Origin: Enoplolaimus lenunculus | Lineage: Eukaryota; Nematoda; Enoplea; Enoplida; Thoracostomopsidae | Reading direction: 5' to 3' | DNA length: 64,000 nt | NCBI GenBank assembly: GCA_030248215.1 | Contig: JASANG010000558.1 | Span: 124,001-188,000, forward strand | In this document: piece by piece, positions 32,401 through 44,138 of the stretch | How the letters are laid out: each line of letters begins with the position of its first letter | How positions within the stretch are numbered: position 1 is the stretch's first letter | The notes under the pieces: generated by a model | Databases searched by the model: none | Told to the model about the DNA's origin: nothing | The model's input: only the letters and a program-made list of their open reading frames with translations | Program-made: the position numbers and the translations under genes

Positions 32401-35004
32401 AGAAGCATAGGAAGCCTATCTGAAATTTTTTCGTTAAAATAATTTGCCTCGCTTGTGAATTGACGCAAATTGAACTGCCGATTGTCCCTGACGTTAGGTT
32501 CTTCCATGGCGTTGTTAGAAAATGATTAAAGCAGCATAGCTAACAGATAGCGATGATAATAGATTATTCTCAAATGCAAAGCTTTTTAAGTGATTTCACA
32601 ATCTGAACCATTTGGCGCCTGCGAAGAATCTGACGGCATTTCACTACCTGTTCATGATGAACAACAATCTGTTGGACAAACGCGACCTACTTCCCACCGA
32701 CCGAGTGTGTTTCCTTGGCCCGTGGCGAAAAGCGATACGGTTTCTTGGTCTCTAAGTGAAACTGGTGCGAATTCGTCGTCGCAAACAGGGTCCCACAATT
32801 TTTCGGGATACTCACTGACAGGTCGTAAACCTCAGGTGCTAGGGCTATTAACTGAAGCTGAATTTGAACAGCAGAAACAGAAAGGTTTGGCTAAGACAGA
32901 AAGTACTAGTCAGGTTGAGGTTGTGGTTGCTATAGAAGGACACGAGAAATTTGATGGTTCCAGCTGGGGCACTGGAAAACCTCACGAGTCGGGTGGAAAT
33001 GTGGAGCATACTGCGAGGATTGCCGGCCGCGTTGGGATGGGGGGTAGTGGTGCAGGAAAACGCTCATCAACGGGTGAATCTACTGCGCGAATTGGTCAGG
33101 TTGATAAGGAATTAGACGAGCCTGATGCAAGTAAGCGAGGATGTGGTGAACTGTATAGCTTTGTGAGGATATTCTAAATGGTGAAAATAAAGTTAGACAG
33201 AGTTCAGGAGTGTGAATCTCAAAATATGACTAATTTTGTCAGTGTATTGATTTTTGGTCTTCTGTTGAATTGCCAACTGGGTGTGGTTGCAAGGGTCAAA
33301 CACCTTTTGAGATATTTCTAATGAGGTTTTTATGCACTTTTTTAATTTGTCGAAACTTTTATTGAACGTAACATCTATTTCCTAAGCCCTGGCTATCAGC
33401 AAGGCATCTATCAACGTTCAGTGATATATTGTAAAGTTTTTGAACCGCTAAAAGTTTAATTTTGCATAATTTTTGGCGTATCAGAGCCCACAATCGACTG
33501 GTTGTGTTATCTTGTATGTATATATATACCATCGTAGTTCATTTGCTTGAAAACCAGTCATTGGCTGGTGGTAGGTGCTATATAAACATTTAAATGTGCC
33601 ATTTTTGAACTGACCAAAGTTAACTTCTGTGGTACTGTAATTGACTTAAATTTCCAAATCAGCGATGATCGCTGTTTGTGATAGTTGTTTTAGTTTTTTG
33701 TGGGATGATCTGTTTATTATTTCAAATTATGAATCTGCTTTTACGGCCATTTTATAATACGGGTTATTCTGATTTTAGAACGTGCTTGCGTATCGCCATC
33801 AGTTCAGTCAGCAACAACAAATGCCACGGATGTTGATAAATTGACAGAATGTAATGCCGGAACTGAGATATATTCAAGTCAAGACTCGAGTTCCGCTCAG
33901 GAAAACAAACTTAGCCCCGCTTCTCAAAATGCTCATTCAAATGAGAAAGGCGCAGTTGGCGAAAGTTGTAAACAACTAACCGTCGAAGGAACCGATAATG
34001 GTAAAGTTTTTATATTAGAGATGTCCCTGGGACAGGATTTTTACCAGGGCTCGAGTCAGAGTTCGGCCCCGGGATATCTTTTGAGAAACTAAACGTTATA
34101 AATGTTAAAAAGCCTGAATTACAATTTCTTTAGGTTTGTACATTAATAAATGTAATGTTTATGGATTTTCTTATGTATTAGACGTGCCCGTATTAGTTTT
34201 GGTTACAAAAATAAACCGCGCCCTATCAGGTAATTAAAAAGCCAGAATCAAAGTCTGAACAACTTTACTTAATACATTTTAGTTTGTAAACTTCTTTATT
34301 CCAGCAATCTACCACATGATTCCGTTTTATTAAGTATTAGTCAAATTCTAGATCCACCATGGAAATCATTCGAAACGCCGTATTTGCTACGGTCACTTAA
34401 TCGGTCCTGTATTCCTTTGAAAATTATCGAAAAGCATGAACGACTGGTAAGAGGGATGGCTAGCAATGATAGCGGATTTAAGTCCATGAGAACAGCAGAA
34501 ACAGATGAGTTGGGAGCAAAAGGAGAATTGTTTGTTTACGAAATGCTCAAAGCCAACTGCGACATCAATGGTGGGCCTGGGAGTGAAGGAGCCAGCAAAG
34601 TGCCAAAGATAACGTGGATGAACGAGGGCGCAGAAAAGTTGTTGCCGTATGATATTTTGGTTGAGTTGAGGCGGCCCGGAGCCGAACCCAGAGGTAGGGC
34701 AGAAGGTGGCGAAATAGTGGATGCTCCAGACGGTTTGAGGGACGTAGATGACTCCTCTGTGTTTGGGTCAACCGCATCTAACGATGTTGAACTGCATTTT
34801 GTTGAAGTGAAATCGTCACGAGCGACTGAGCCGTCGCTGGTGACAATTTCAGTCCAACAGTTGCGGTTTGCGATGCAAAATCGGGATCGGTTTCATTTGT
34901 ATCGAGTTTATGGGGTGGATTCAGCGTCACCGCAGGTGGCCAAGGTTGAGAGGTTTGGAGCAAAGTTGACCGAGAAAGGGGTGTCTGTTCAGATGTTTTT
35001 GTAG
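20121..35004 (+). CDS. NO VEIN-like protein (GHKL ATPase plus NOV_C/DUF3883), complete
   Basis: Ten exons join in frame: 20121-20438, 20660-20833, 21393-21494, 22440-29127, 29803-30092, 30416-30759, 31783-31916, 32591-33130, 33779-34000, 34352-35004 (3,154 residues plus stop). The N-terminal region matches plant NO VEIN (MLGPLTRAPVVWQWF; DEILAFICKVR...RINSLGLAIS). At about residues 1115-1330 there is a GHKL/HATPase domain with ELIQNADDN and GYIGQKGIGFKSVF. A long sacsin/NOV-like body follows, then a Ser/Glu-rich linker (exons 8-9). The C-terminal NOV_C domain (about 2990-3130) has PYDILVE and HFVEVKSS, a D...ExK signature. Arabidopsis NO VEIN is a nuclear protein needed for cell-fate decisions in leaves; the animal role is not known to me. 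The sole start, ATAAAC-ATG-G, has a good context. Confidence 0.88.
20660..20833 (+). CDS. NO VEIN-like exon 2
   Basis: Acceptor TTGTTTAG, donor AAAG|GTGAAA, 58 codons, phase 0 at both ends. It contains MLGPLTRAPVVWQWF, corresponding to the LGPL...HPLV motif in the N-terminal part of NO VEIN proteins. Confidence 0.82.
20981..21207. mobile_element. Family E MITE
   Basis: GCCCGTATTATCAAATGTGT at the left, GCGAATATGGGC at the right, with GTAGCACCTAT and ATAGGTG modules. In NO VEIN-like intron 2. Confidence 0.55.
21393..21494 (+). CDS. NO VEIN-like exon 3
   Basis: Acceptor TTCATTTAG, donor TCG|GTAAGT, 34 codons, phase 0 at both ends. It encodes DEILAFICKVR and RINSLGLAIS, which align with the EFLDFVAKKR...RIQSLGMHIS region of Arabidopsis NO VEIN as I remember it. 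Confidence 0.85.
21724..21833 (+). repeat. 55-bp direct duplication
   Basis: Two head-to-tail copies of a 55-bp AT-rich unit starting TGAAAAATCAGTA, differing at two or three positions, in NO VEIN-like intron 3. Confidence 0.85.
22440..29127 (+). CDS. NO VEIN-like exon 4: giant exon with HATPase domain
   Basis: A single 6.7-kb open exon (acceptor ACATTTTAG, donor ACTG|GTACGT) encoding about 2,230 residues. The first third has basic and strongly acidic low-complexity stretches (23020-23350; 24650-24800). The GHKL fold spans about 25190-25830 with N-box ELIQNADDN, a short NNERGF segment where other GHKL proteins have DxGxG, and GYIGQKGIGFKSVF. The rest resembles the NOV/sacsin-like body. The donor GTACGT is chosen because it gives the phase 1 needed by exon 5; a neighbouring GTAAGT at 29132 would not. 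Confidence 0.9.
29803..30092 (+). CDS. NO VEIN-like exon 5
   Basis: Acceptor TTTTTAG, donor GAG|GTTAGC, phase 1 in and 0 out. LLTAVGVPLISSVICERVI and VIWPLIQRYIY match the FLQTLGIP...EVV and ALPYAQRYI region of NO VEIN. The donor at 30093 gives FE-VDSLQLQTWL in frame with exon 6, which reads like the family; the downstream frame ending in TGA at 30182 is treated as intron. Confidence 0.8.
30416..30759 (+). CDS. NO VEIN-like exon 6
   Basis: Acceptor GCATTTAAG, donor TTGAA|GTAGGT, phase 0 in and 2 out. It contains GASWLYVRRS and SEIVKFLKGF, corresponding to the GDSILYTTQ...ELSRLFF stretch of NO VEIN. The acceptor is weak in pyrimidines but is the only one giving the right frame. Confidence 0.78.
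31783..31916 (+). CDS. NO VEIN-like exon 7
   Basis: Acceptor TTTTCTCAG, donor GATG|GTAAGC, phase 2 in and 1 out. LARFMCDVPELPSTETVW aligns with the FILNSQKVPKLP region of NO VEIN. A family G element occupies the following intron. Confidence 0.8.
31987..32340. mobile_element. Family G MITE
   Basis: CAGGGTTGAAACAGGAAC and ATTCCGATTGAACCCTG form inverted ends; GGAACAGGAAC-type repeats inside. In NO VEIN-like intron 7. Confidence 0.6.
32591..33130 (+). CDS. NO VEIN-like exon 8: low-complexity linker
   Basis: Acceptor GCTTTTTAAG, donor GCAA|GTAAGC, phase 1 at both ends. It encodes about 180 residues rich in Ser, Gly, Thr and Glu with no recognisable fold, probably a disordered linker between the NOV body and the NOV_C domain. 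Confidence 0.75.
33779..34000 (+). CDS. NO VEIN-like exon 9: Ser/Gln-rich linker
   Basis: Acceptor TGATTTTAG, donor AATG|GTAAAG, phase 1 at both ends. It encodes about 74 polar residues (SSQDSSSAQ...). Because it is phase-symmetric it could be skipped without a frameshift. Confidence 0.72.
34352..35004 (+). CDS. NO VEIN-like exon 10: NOV_C (DUF3883) domain and stop
   Basis: Acceptor CAAATTCTAG, phase 1 in, TAG stop at 35002-35004. It encodes 217 residues. GAKGELFVYEML, then PYDILVE, then LHFVEVKSS, then TISVQQLRFA and FHLYRVYGV match the NOV_C order of elements. D (in PYDI) and ExK (in VEVK) are the signature of PD-(D/E)xK nuclease-like folds, and both are kept. Confidence 0.9.
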
Positions 35005-35874
35005 GTTTCACATAAAGCTATGCGTAGTAGTTTTTGTAAAGCAAAATGCCTTTGGTTTCTAATGATAAAGTATAAATATTACAATATGGTACAACGGATT
35101 ACGTAATCCGGCGGATGCTGTAAGACATATGTGAACGTAAAAGCTGCCGGCTTATTTCATTGCTTTATAACCGGAAAAATATGTGAATGTGGCTCACGAG
35201 CGCTGTGTACATTTTAGCAGTTTACTCTTATTTGTACAGGCTTTTGTTTAGGTTTTGATGTTATTTGTGTACTTTGGATTGTTTTCAAGTTGGCTTTGCC
35301 CGTCTGATTTATTTTCACTATTAAGCACAAATGTTAGGATCCGAGCTTTCTTTCAAATGCCAAGTTGTAGTAATATTCTGTGTTAATGGTTATGATGGCC
35401 AAGTAAGGAATTTTTATCAAGTTGGAGTGTAACAAAATGTAAGATTGAATTTGAAAATTGGGACGTGGCTTAAATGTTGTCGGTTATTTAATGTTGGATA
35501 ATTCTGTAGCTGCTGGAGCGAGTACCTGTTCGGTGTTGTTATGTTATTGACCATACATTTTTGGAATGACTCGTTTTAGTGTTTTAGTCAGTGTTAAATA
35601 TGTTGAGTGCTCGAATACATTAAACTTCGTAAAATCTGAAAATAGTCAAAAATGACAGGATATATTTATTAAAACCCAGATCTGCCCAAGTCAGACGATT
35701 TGAATGGCACCGCAATATTTGGGTTGCTTGTATGTCATTATCAAGTGAAATAAGCATACTATTCAGAATTGTACAATATGTACAATTTTGCATTGACTTT
35801 TTATACTGTCAGTTTAACAATGTTAAATGTTGAAACAAAAATGAAGGCGGAATTTGTGAAAATGTTTTGTCTGA

Positions 35875-36030
35875 GGGTCGCCCTATACTCTTCGTGCGGT
35901 GCCATCCATCACTGTGTGTTATCGTACGCAAATTGCACACGTATGATACCGTATAGTGATGGACGTGTGACGGACGGCGCCGGATGGGACACGGGCGTCG
36001 CCGCACGTCAACAAAAGTATAGCGTAACCC
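35875..36030. mobile_element. Family D palindromic MITE
   Basis: GGGTCGCCCTATACTCTTC and AAAAGTATAGCGTAACCC ends; inner palindrome around GTACGCAAATTGCACACGTA. Confidence 0.7.
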
Positions 36031-36603
36031 TTAAACGAACATTTTATTGCTTAAATTTAAGCCATAGTTGAAGTCCTTTCAAATTTGTAGAGAATGGAAT
36101 TCTAAGGAATTGCGATTATTTTGGATTTTGTGATTATTTGGATGGTGTGATTTAATGGTGACTCTGATTATTTGCATCGCATTGTTTTAAAGGTCAGTTA
36201 ATAAATACTTGCTATCAATGTTTAATATTTCTTCGAGCATATAGCGGATTTTTAACTAACTTGTGCTTAGCAGTAGCTGCGAAAAGTCGTAAAATGTGGG
36301 TCATACGTATTTTCCTCCAATTAAATCCAATTATGTGCATTCCCTCACCCCGGAAAATCTATGTACTTGCTGCATCCTCCGCCCGTAGGTTCAATCCTTA
36401 CCGCCGGGAAATCCATCAAGTAAGTGCATCTTCCCTTCGGAAAAAAATCTGGTGCTACTAAAATTTAACTGCCATCACTTGACCTAAAGTTTAAGTTTAG
36501 GTGGATTTTTTAACTATCGAAAAGCGAATTTTATTTCCAGACATCCATGTGCTTAGCTAGATTTTGGACATGGATGTATCAACAATCGGTTTTACAACCT
36601 AAT

Positions 36604-36669
36604 TTTGCCTCACCTTCGGCTCTGGCAAGTTTCGTTGACCCGGTATTTTTCACATCCGTTTGCACCCTG
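36604..36669. mobile_element. Family G right-end fragment
   Basis: CACCTTCGGCTCTGGCAAGT followed by CATCCGTTTGCACCCTG, as in the full copies near 50800 and 53850. Confidence 0.5.
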
Positions 36670-36994
36670 CTATGGATGGATTTTTCGGGGAGAAAAATGC
36701 ACCTAGATTGATTATATAAGAAGGAAAAAATATAGAGTAGTTGAATTTTGGGATAAAAATCTATACTGGTTGTTGCATGGGAAACATAGACCAAGTTGAA
36801 TTTGAACGCGAGACAACACCTCCGATAAATTGTAAGCAAAAATGTTTTTCGACTGCTGCCCCGCTCTCGAGGCCTATGATTTTGTACTGAGGTTTTCTAT
36901 ATATGGACGGCTGTATTAAAGGCGCTCAGCCAGAATCCCCAAGGGTTTCGTTTAAAATATACATACTGGTTGAACGGTTCGTCCTGCGTTCTTT

Positions 36995-37166
36995 GGCCAA
37001 TGTAAAGAACATGGGCGGAACAGTATTAGTATTATAAGCCTAAGCCTAAGAATGAGCATAATCCTAAGCCTAAGCCTAAGCCAAGCAAAAAAATTAGTCG
37101 AAAGCTTAAGCTTACTCTTTTTTAGTCCCACAGAAAACCGTTCCGCCCCTGAACTTTACATGGGCC
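36995..37166. mobile_element. Family A MITE
   Basis: GGCCAATGTAAAGAACATGG and CTGAACTTTACATGGGCC ends with GCCTAA repeats between. Confidence 0.8.
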
Positions 37167-37564
37167 GTTCTTTTTACTGTCATTAAAGACAATTTAAATT
37201 TTTACACGCAAGCGTGCAATATGTTGTCAATTGTTGTTCAAAGGAGTGTGAATGACTTTTCTCATGAGGCGATATTTTATAGTTTTAAATGTTCGAAGCA
37301 TATCAAAAAGCGTCTATTTTCTAAACTTTAACGATTATTTTGTGCAATTTATTTTTAATGGCTTTTTTGTCAATTTTGCCCAAAATAAAAACGTTGAGAG
37401 TTGCACGTTTCTTTGTGAGATGCTAAAGCTGGGGGAGGAAGATTCGGACGGAATGTGGGTATAGGATTTTCCGGTGGTTTATCGAGAATTGAATTTGGTG
37501 CGATTGGCGTTTGTTTTCATAGAATACAATGAAGCATTGAACTGAAGAGCGAAATATAACAGCT

Positions 37565-37735
37565 TTCTGTCGCGGTATTGCGACAATTCGTCGTGTGACA
37601 ACTCGTCGACCGACCACTTGTAATTTAAGTTTTGCCGATTCGATACTTCGTCGTCCATCATTACGCTTAAAGGGTTTGGCTATAGAATTACGTTTAGGAT
37701 TATGCTTAGATTTATTGATACGCTTTTCGTCTGTC
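37565..37735. mobile_element. Family F fragment
   Basis: GCGACAATTCGTCGTGTGAC and ACTCGTCGACCGACCACTTG match the family F end; the rest is diverged. Confidence 0.45.
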
Positions 37736-38354
37736 AAACATCAGCCTATGTGTAGACTTCTCATAAGTGAAATGCTGAAAAACAGCCAAACTGGCCACAA
37801 TTCATAATTTGCATTTGTTTTGATTCTGAAAACAAAGAAGAAAATGTGATTTCTTGAAAAAAAATTCCCGAAAACATTTTTTTTTCAAAGTTGGCTCAAA
37901 CTGAAGCTTTGGTAAATTATTTCTCAAATTTAAAAGAATGAAAAAAGTAAGTTGTTTGGCGTTAATATTTTTGGTTTTTTTTTGTTGTATTTTTGATATT
38001 TTAAAGTCACTTGTTTTTTTAAAAAAACACTGAGACAAAGGGAATATTTCAGATGAGTATCATTAATCATTTTTTGAATTTATTTAAATCTTGAGTTTGG
38101 TATTAAAATTGAAATTATTTTGCCGTATGTCTCGTTTTTGTTATCAGTTTTATTGGGTAGTTTTGTTTGATTCTGGCGAGTAGTGAAAAATGACTAAAAT
38201 TCAAGTTGACCCGTTTTTGTTACTTAGAATAAACTGTGAGCAACTTAGCGCAAACTGTTTATATGAATTAATACACAACGAACGGGATTTAACATTTACT
38301 ACGCGTATACAGACTATAAATATCCACATTGAGGACGCGATCGTCAAGTTCCTA

Positions 38355-38575
38355 CACTGCAAAAAATGGCGAGTCAAATTGACTCTCTGGGAAATAGGCT
38401 TTTCTTGACTACGCAAACTGAGTCAAAATTCGACTCCGCCAGAGTCAAATTCGACTCACTGAGCGATTCAGTGAATCGAATTTGACACTGGCGGAGTCGA
38501 ATTGGAACTCAGTTTGTGTAGTCATGAAAAGGGTATTTCCCAGAGAGTCAATTTGACTCCCCATTTTTTACAGTG
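38355..38575. mobile_element. Family C palindromic MITE with TA duplication
   Basis: TA-CACTGCAAAAAATGGCGAG on the left and TTTTTTACAGTG-TA on the right, with GAGTC modules in inverted arms. Confidence 0.85.
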
Positions 38576-38707
38576 TATAGCCGAGTAGTCATCGTAAACA
38601 CCTTCCAGCCGTGATGCTGCGATTCGAGTTCTGGTTTGAAAATGAATATTTTATACGAAATAGAAAATAATCATGAGAGAAAGGGTAAAAGATAAAAATG
38701 GTAACCA

Positions 38708-39066
38708 GCAGGGTGTAACCGGATATCCGTTTCCGTTTCCCGTAAAAATCGGCGTCCGTTTCTGATATTAAAATGTCGGAAATTTTTACGTTCAAAAGCA
38801 GTCATATAAATTGCGTATATATCTCGCAATTTTTCATTACAGACATAGGGTGCAATTGTTCAAAATGAAATATAAATTACGAAATTCAATCGAAATCTTA
38901 AAATTTTTCAAAGATTAGTGATATTTGCACCCCTCGATTGTGCTGGCGGAAGAATAAAACATTTTTGAAACTTTTATACATTAATATTCGTTTTCAGTTT
39001 TCATTATTTCGATCGCTTTCCGTTTTCGTTTCCATTTCCGTTATTTTTACTATCTGTTTACACCCA
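38708..39066. mobile_element. Family G MITE
   Basis: CAGGGTGTAACCGGATATCC left end and CTGTTTACACCCAG right end; TTTCCGTTTCC tracts inside. Confidence 0.6.
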
Positions 39067-39629
39067 GCTAACTATTTAACAACTATTCAATAAAGCAATG
39101 TCTTTATCCGACTAAATATCGAGCTGGCTTCACGGCTTTCGCGGCATCTTCTAGAAGAGCAAGGCCCGGCCGTGGCACCCTGTCGCTGGGCCCCCTGCTC
39201 ATCTGTGAAATGTTAACCATTAAAAACGTTGTATAGAGGGGGCTGAGAAACAGCAAGCATATTTGTGTGACCTGGAACGTCATCAAGTTAACATCAGGTT
39301 CCCGTAATCGCTAAAATCTTAACTATTAAATACGGCAGCCGTCAGACTAGAAAACGTCCTGGATGTTGGAAAACTAAACTACTCAAATCGTTTGAAGCCG
39401 ACTCGTAATTATGAGCAATTTTTTGGTTGAGTAGCGAGATTGAACTACGGCTAAATTTGGCCAAAGTCGAAAAACTACTTTTTGTCACAGATCCAGATAA
39501 TTGATTTTGAGTCATGTGGAGTTTGAAAATTGTTCAAGCATAAATGACTCAGACCTTTCGAATAGAAGTATGTTGAGAGCAGATGCCGGCGCGGAGCTAA
39601 AATAAAGTCTGGGTGCTCAGTCGCCGTCT

Positions 39630-40125
39630 AAACTGACTCTATTATAGCGCTTCCGGAAAACGATCCGGCCTTGTTCTATACATAGGCCAGAGTAAGCTTA
39701 ACCTTTGAACTATTTTTTGCTTAGACTTAAGCTTAGGTATAAGCTCAGATTGGAACGCGCATATTTTACAGAAGAATTTTAATGGTAATGCAGTTTCTAT
39801 TCCCTAAATGGACAGGAATAGAAACAAAAACTGTTAGAAGTGAAAACGCCACCTAAGACTTACTAAATTTGAAAATTTTCAACCAGTCCAACTGTTGGTT
39901 CTTAAAGGCTGCCCATGTAAACATCTGGAGCGGAACGCTTTTCAACGGGACTGCAATAGAGCAAACTTAAGCTTTAGACTATTTTGTGCATAGGCTTAAG
40001 CTTACGAATATGCTTGTACTACTGTTCGGCCTAGTTCTATACATTGGCCCTTACACTATTGCAGTCCTGTAGAAAAACGTTTCGCCCCTGATACATGGAC
40101 CAGTTTATCGATAAAGAATGTTCGA
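39630..40125. mobile_element. Cluster of family A MITE pieces
   Basis: A near-complete copy at 39911-40050 (GCCCATGTAAACATCTGG to TATACATTGGCCC) lies between end fragments near 39640-39760 and 40050-40110, in mixed order. Confidence 0.6.
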
Positions 40126-40959
40126 CCCCCAGTGACATATTCCCCAATACAGATAGCAACTTTCGTTGCTGAATAATGACAAATTTGATTGTTTTCTTTG
40201 CCATTTGGATATATTCACAATCTACCCTTTTAGTACCTTATTCGGGCTTTAATAAGGATTCCAGGTTTTTGCAGTACCAAGGTCTTCAGACACTGTTTTG
40301 CCTGATTATTGAAATGAATTTGTGAACTAAATTAAATTTGTCTGAAAAGTCTAAGCTAATAATATTCAACAACAGCGTATGCAGCTATATGAACAAGGTA
40401 TTACTAGGATAAAGTCTATTTGTGTTTAGACAACCATGAAATTCAACGGTCTTGATAGCTTATGCCCAGCGGCTGTGTCCGGAATTTGGCTATTAAACCG
40501 GAAACGGAAAAGTTTGTATAAAAGGCATCCATAGTCACTGGATGTATTAATAGGTACAGGTTAAAATTTGAGCCAATGAACAAACTCAAAAATATATTTG
40601 TTATTCTAAACAGCCATTAACTTTTCGGTTCATATCAAAATACCACGAGGAAATACGTGGTAAACGTGAAGCCTTGGCGTTGTTTCGCTATTTCAATACG
40701 GTTTGTGTGTATTTTCCGCTTACATAATAACACAGTTTTGTGCTTTATTTTTAGTTTCGAAGTAATAATTTCTCACGTCATTTTCCTATTGAAATTTAAG
40801 TCTTCACAGGCCTTTGAAAACTGTTTAGAAAGCGTAATTTCCGCTCTTTGTCCTGCTGTATACAGCGCGATGGGTGCCAACAAACCCCGCAGTTTCACTT
40901 CGTAGTTTCTTGTTTTTGACTAATCGCTAAACAAGGTTGTTGTTGGGAGCTTGGTGCAA

Positions 40960-41158
40960 CTTCCACAATATCATGCGTATTTAACTTTTGAAGGGGTAGT
41001 GTCATTGACACTGAGGCTAAAAAATTTTCGTGTAAGCACACTAACGACTAAAATGCTTCAGTAATCCAGTATGCTGAAGCCAAAAAATAGCTTCATTGTC
41101 CATGACACTACTCTCTCTCAAAAGTTGTTTACCTGGTGTATGCATGATATTGTGGAAG
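40960..41158. mobile_element. Unclassified palindromic MITE with long inverted ends
   Basis: CTTCCACAATATCATGCGTA at the left is the inverse of GTATGCATGATATTGTGGAAG at the right; the arms continue for about 60 bp (CAAAAGTT/AACTTTTG, GTGTCAT/ATGACAC). Confidence 0.75.
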
Positions 41159-41399
41159 CTGTAGATTGATTAAAGTTTTCAATATTTTTTATTCAAATTA
41201 ACTTTTTGTTTTAGTTTGACTTGCGAATCTGTGATCATTTTGTACTATGAAATAATATGTCGGACCACCGTCTGATGTCCGTAACAATTTAATAGATTCA
41301 TAATTTGAATTTAAGTAAAATAAATTGATTCGTCTCTGCGTTGAACGTTTATGAAAAAGGCAGTATAATCGCAGCGAAGTGTGTTTTAATAACGAGTTA

Positions 41400-41590
41400 G
41401 GATTCTGCTCCGACTCGCCGCACGCCGCTGGACGCCGCGTCCGGCGCTGAGAAAATTTTTATCGCGCGGCGTCCGGCGGCGTTCGGCGGCACGCGGGGAA
41501 TACAGAACATCCCTTAGGATGACGCTATACTTTTGATGACGTTCAGCGACGTCCTCAACAGCGCACATGTATTGACACATGGCACAGTGT
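41400..41590. mobile_element. GC-rich hairpin plus family D-like end
   Basis: CGCCGCACGCCGCTGGACGC and GGCGTCCGGCGGCGTTCGG face each other as an inverted repeat in otherwise AT-rich DNA. Directly after it, GACGCTATACTTTTGATGAC is a family D end. Confidence 0.5.
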
Positions 41591-42913
41591 ATAATTCTGT
41601 AACTAAAAATTTCTGACGTGCGATGCCAACCTTACTATAAGCTTTAATGATCAGATTAATGTTGTATATCTAAACCGTAAAGGCTCAGGAAATTGAATTT
41701 TTTATCGGAACCGGAAACTGAAAACATTCAGTTGGGCGTTGGTTAATGTATATTTGTCACTTTCCACATAAATCAATTGTTAACGTTCGTGTTTGCCTTT
41801 AGTTTACTAGTAATGATCTAAACCAGAACGCCCGCTGTTGTGCCTGATAAGAAGTCCCGCGACCAAGCCAGCAATAAACACTAAGGTTTGTCCTTTGAAA
41901 AAAATTTCTGCTGTCCCATTTCTTAATTGAACCGAAAATTTTGCTTAAAGATTTAAAAAGGGGGCTTGTTTTACGTTGCCCCCCTTGTGGATTTATCTCT
42001 GACTGACCCTCAACTGAATATTTCGACCCCTCCGGTTCAATGTTAAATTTGTTCTAATTTAGAACAGTCTTCATTAAAGTTGTACGAATGAGTGCAAATA
42101 TGAAAAGATGTGCGAGATAAGAAGTACCTGGTACTTAGAACCATAGGGGGTTTGATATAAAGGTAAACAATTATCATTTATGGCCCATGGCTATTAGACG
42201 AACTTTAAGGCTTATGGGAAATCATGAACCAACGGCCACTGTCGTCAGGGGTGTAGCTAAGCGTTCATTTCAGAAGGGCGCCGTGTTATGTAAAAGTTTG
42301 TTATTAGCAAATATTTGTCGTTTGAGAATATAGAATGTTATTCTAAAGTCTGTGAAAGTTCAATATCTGTTGCTTCTTCAACGTGAAGACATATCCCTCC
42401 TGTTGTGTTCGGCTGTTGATGGCATTCAGCTATTGAACCTGGGAGTTCGTGGGAATACAGGGAAACATGAGAAGTAAAGATCGTAATCATTGGTGAAGGG
42501 GGTATCATTTATGAGGAAGGTAATGCGTTAATATCGCTTTTTGAACCGGAAAACCGGTAGCCTTAGTCACGCGTTTTCAAGTTCTTGCAACTGCAATTTG
42601 ATGACGTAAGCTTGCATCGGCTTATGTATGCTGCTTAAGCGAATTGCATGAAATCGATAAAGGTTAAAATTTTAGTACAGGTTGTCACAAGTGTAATTCC
42701 GGTTCCGGTAAGAAAATGAACTTTTGACGGCGACTTTTTTTACTCATTCACAGTACCGTTTTGAATTAAATTTTCTCGTGTCGTTTATTGAAATAATGGA
42801 TTAATGATAAAAATTTAATTCTTAAACTTATTAGAAAAACTTATGTTCTTTGTAAAAATACAAATAATATGGAGTTACACACCCCGTTCCATAATATCTC
42901 ATATCGATATTCT

Positions 42914-43139
42914 GGCCCATGTATATAAACAGGGCCGGAACAGTAGTATAAGCATATTCCTAAGCCTAAGCTTAAAGCCTAAGCCTAAGCCTAAGCTTAA
43001 AGCCTAAGCCTAAGCCTAAGCCTAAGCTTAAAGCCTAAGCCTACGCCTAAGCCAAAGCAGAAAAAGTTAGTCTAAAGCTTAAACTGACTCTATTACAGCC
43101 CATCCTGAAAACGATCTGGCCCTGTTCTATACATGGGCC
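42914..43139. mobile_element. Family A MITE
   Basis: GGCCCATGTATATAAACAGG and CTGTTCTATACATGGGCC ends with four GCCTAA-rich blocks. Confidence 0.85.
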
Positions 43140-44138
43140 GATATTCTAATAACACGAAAACTATTAATGGTGTGTTTTCTACAGCGTGAATAATGTTGGT
43201 TCAGTATCAGTAAACGCAATTTGACCTAAGGTATTTCCGGATCAAATCTGGTGACTTTATGGCATTTTAGAACTATTCTACGCTAAATCAATAGGTCAAC
43301 GGAAAGTACGCTAATTATTCTTATACCCTGCAACACGCACGTTTTTACTTTCAAGTGATATAGCCAGATTGCGGGTGGGGCTACACAGCAGCCGGAGGTA
43401 CAAAATATGGATCCCTGTAGAAATTTAATAAAAATTTATTTTATAGATTTCGACGCGCTGAGTTCAACGGTACCATTTTGACCAGTTCAAAATTATGTTT
43501 GTTTAAATTTCAACTTTTTACTATATAAAACATGTCCAACCGTCTATCATATTTGTATGTCTCAGCTAACATTAAAGTTATTTAACAAAAATGTATATCA
43601 AATGCAATGTTTTGAACACTTTGGTCACGAGAGCATTCATGGCATTGAATTTGCTATAATTTTGTTAATAGCTTTAATGTTAACTGAGAAAAACGGAACA
43701 TTTATACACCTGTACTTATGCAACTCTTGGGATCCTAACTAACATCCAGGTCATGACCATATAGCTTTCGCTAGCAAGCCTAGTGTTACTTTTAGTTTGC
43801 TGTACCGTGGGAAAATATGGGTCACAACTACGTGTAGGTAGTATAAAGTTCGTAGGTCTCCGCGTCATTAGATTGGCTAACCATTTCTGGGTATGTGTTG
43901 GTTTCGAGATACTGAAATAATTGAATAACTAATGTTAATATTTGATGCCGCTTTTAAGTCTTATAACATAAGCGCAGGAATTACAAAAACGGGTGTATAG
44001 TTGTTAAAACTTCCCCCACAAAAAGTCGCCCCACGCATATGATTGAATTTAGCGGAGACTTAGACTGAGGGTTAGGCTTAGGTTCACTGTTAGCCTAAGC
44101 CTCAGACTGACGCTTAGGGTTTGGAAAATAAAAACAAC

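Noticed and set aside
32590-33177. Ser/Gly-rich frame as an independent gene
   Set aside because: Splice sites and phases place it as an internal linker exon of the NO VEIN-like gene.
40657-40905. 82-codon plus-strand frame as a gene
   Set aside because: Low-complexity hydrophobic translation, no family resemblance and no neighbouring exons.
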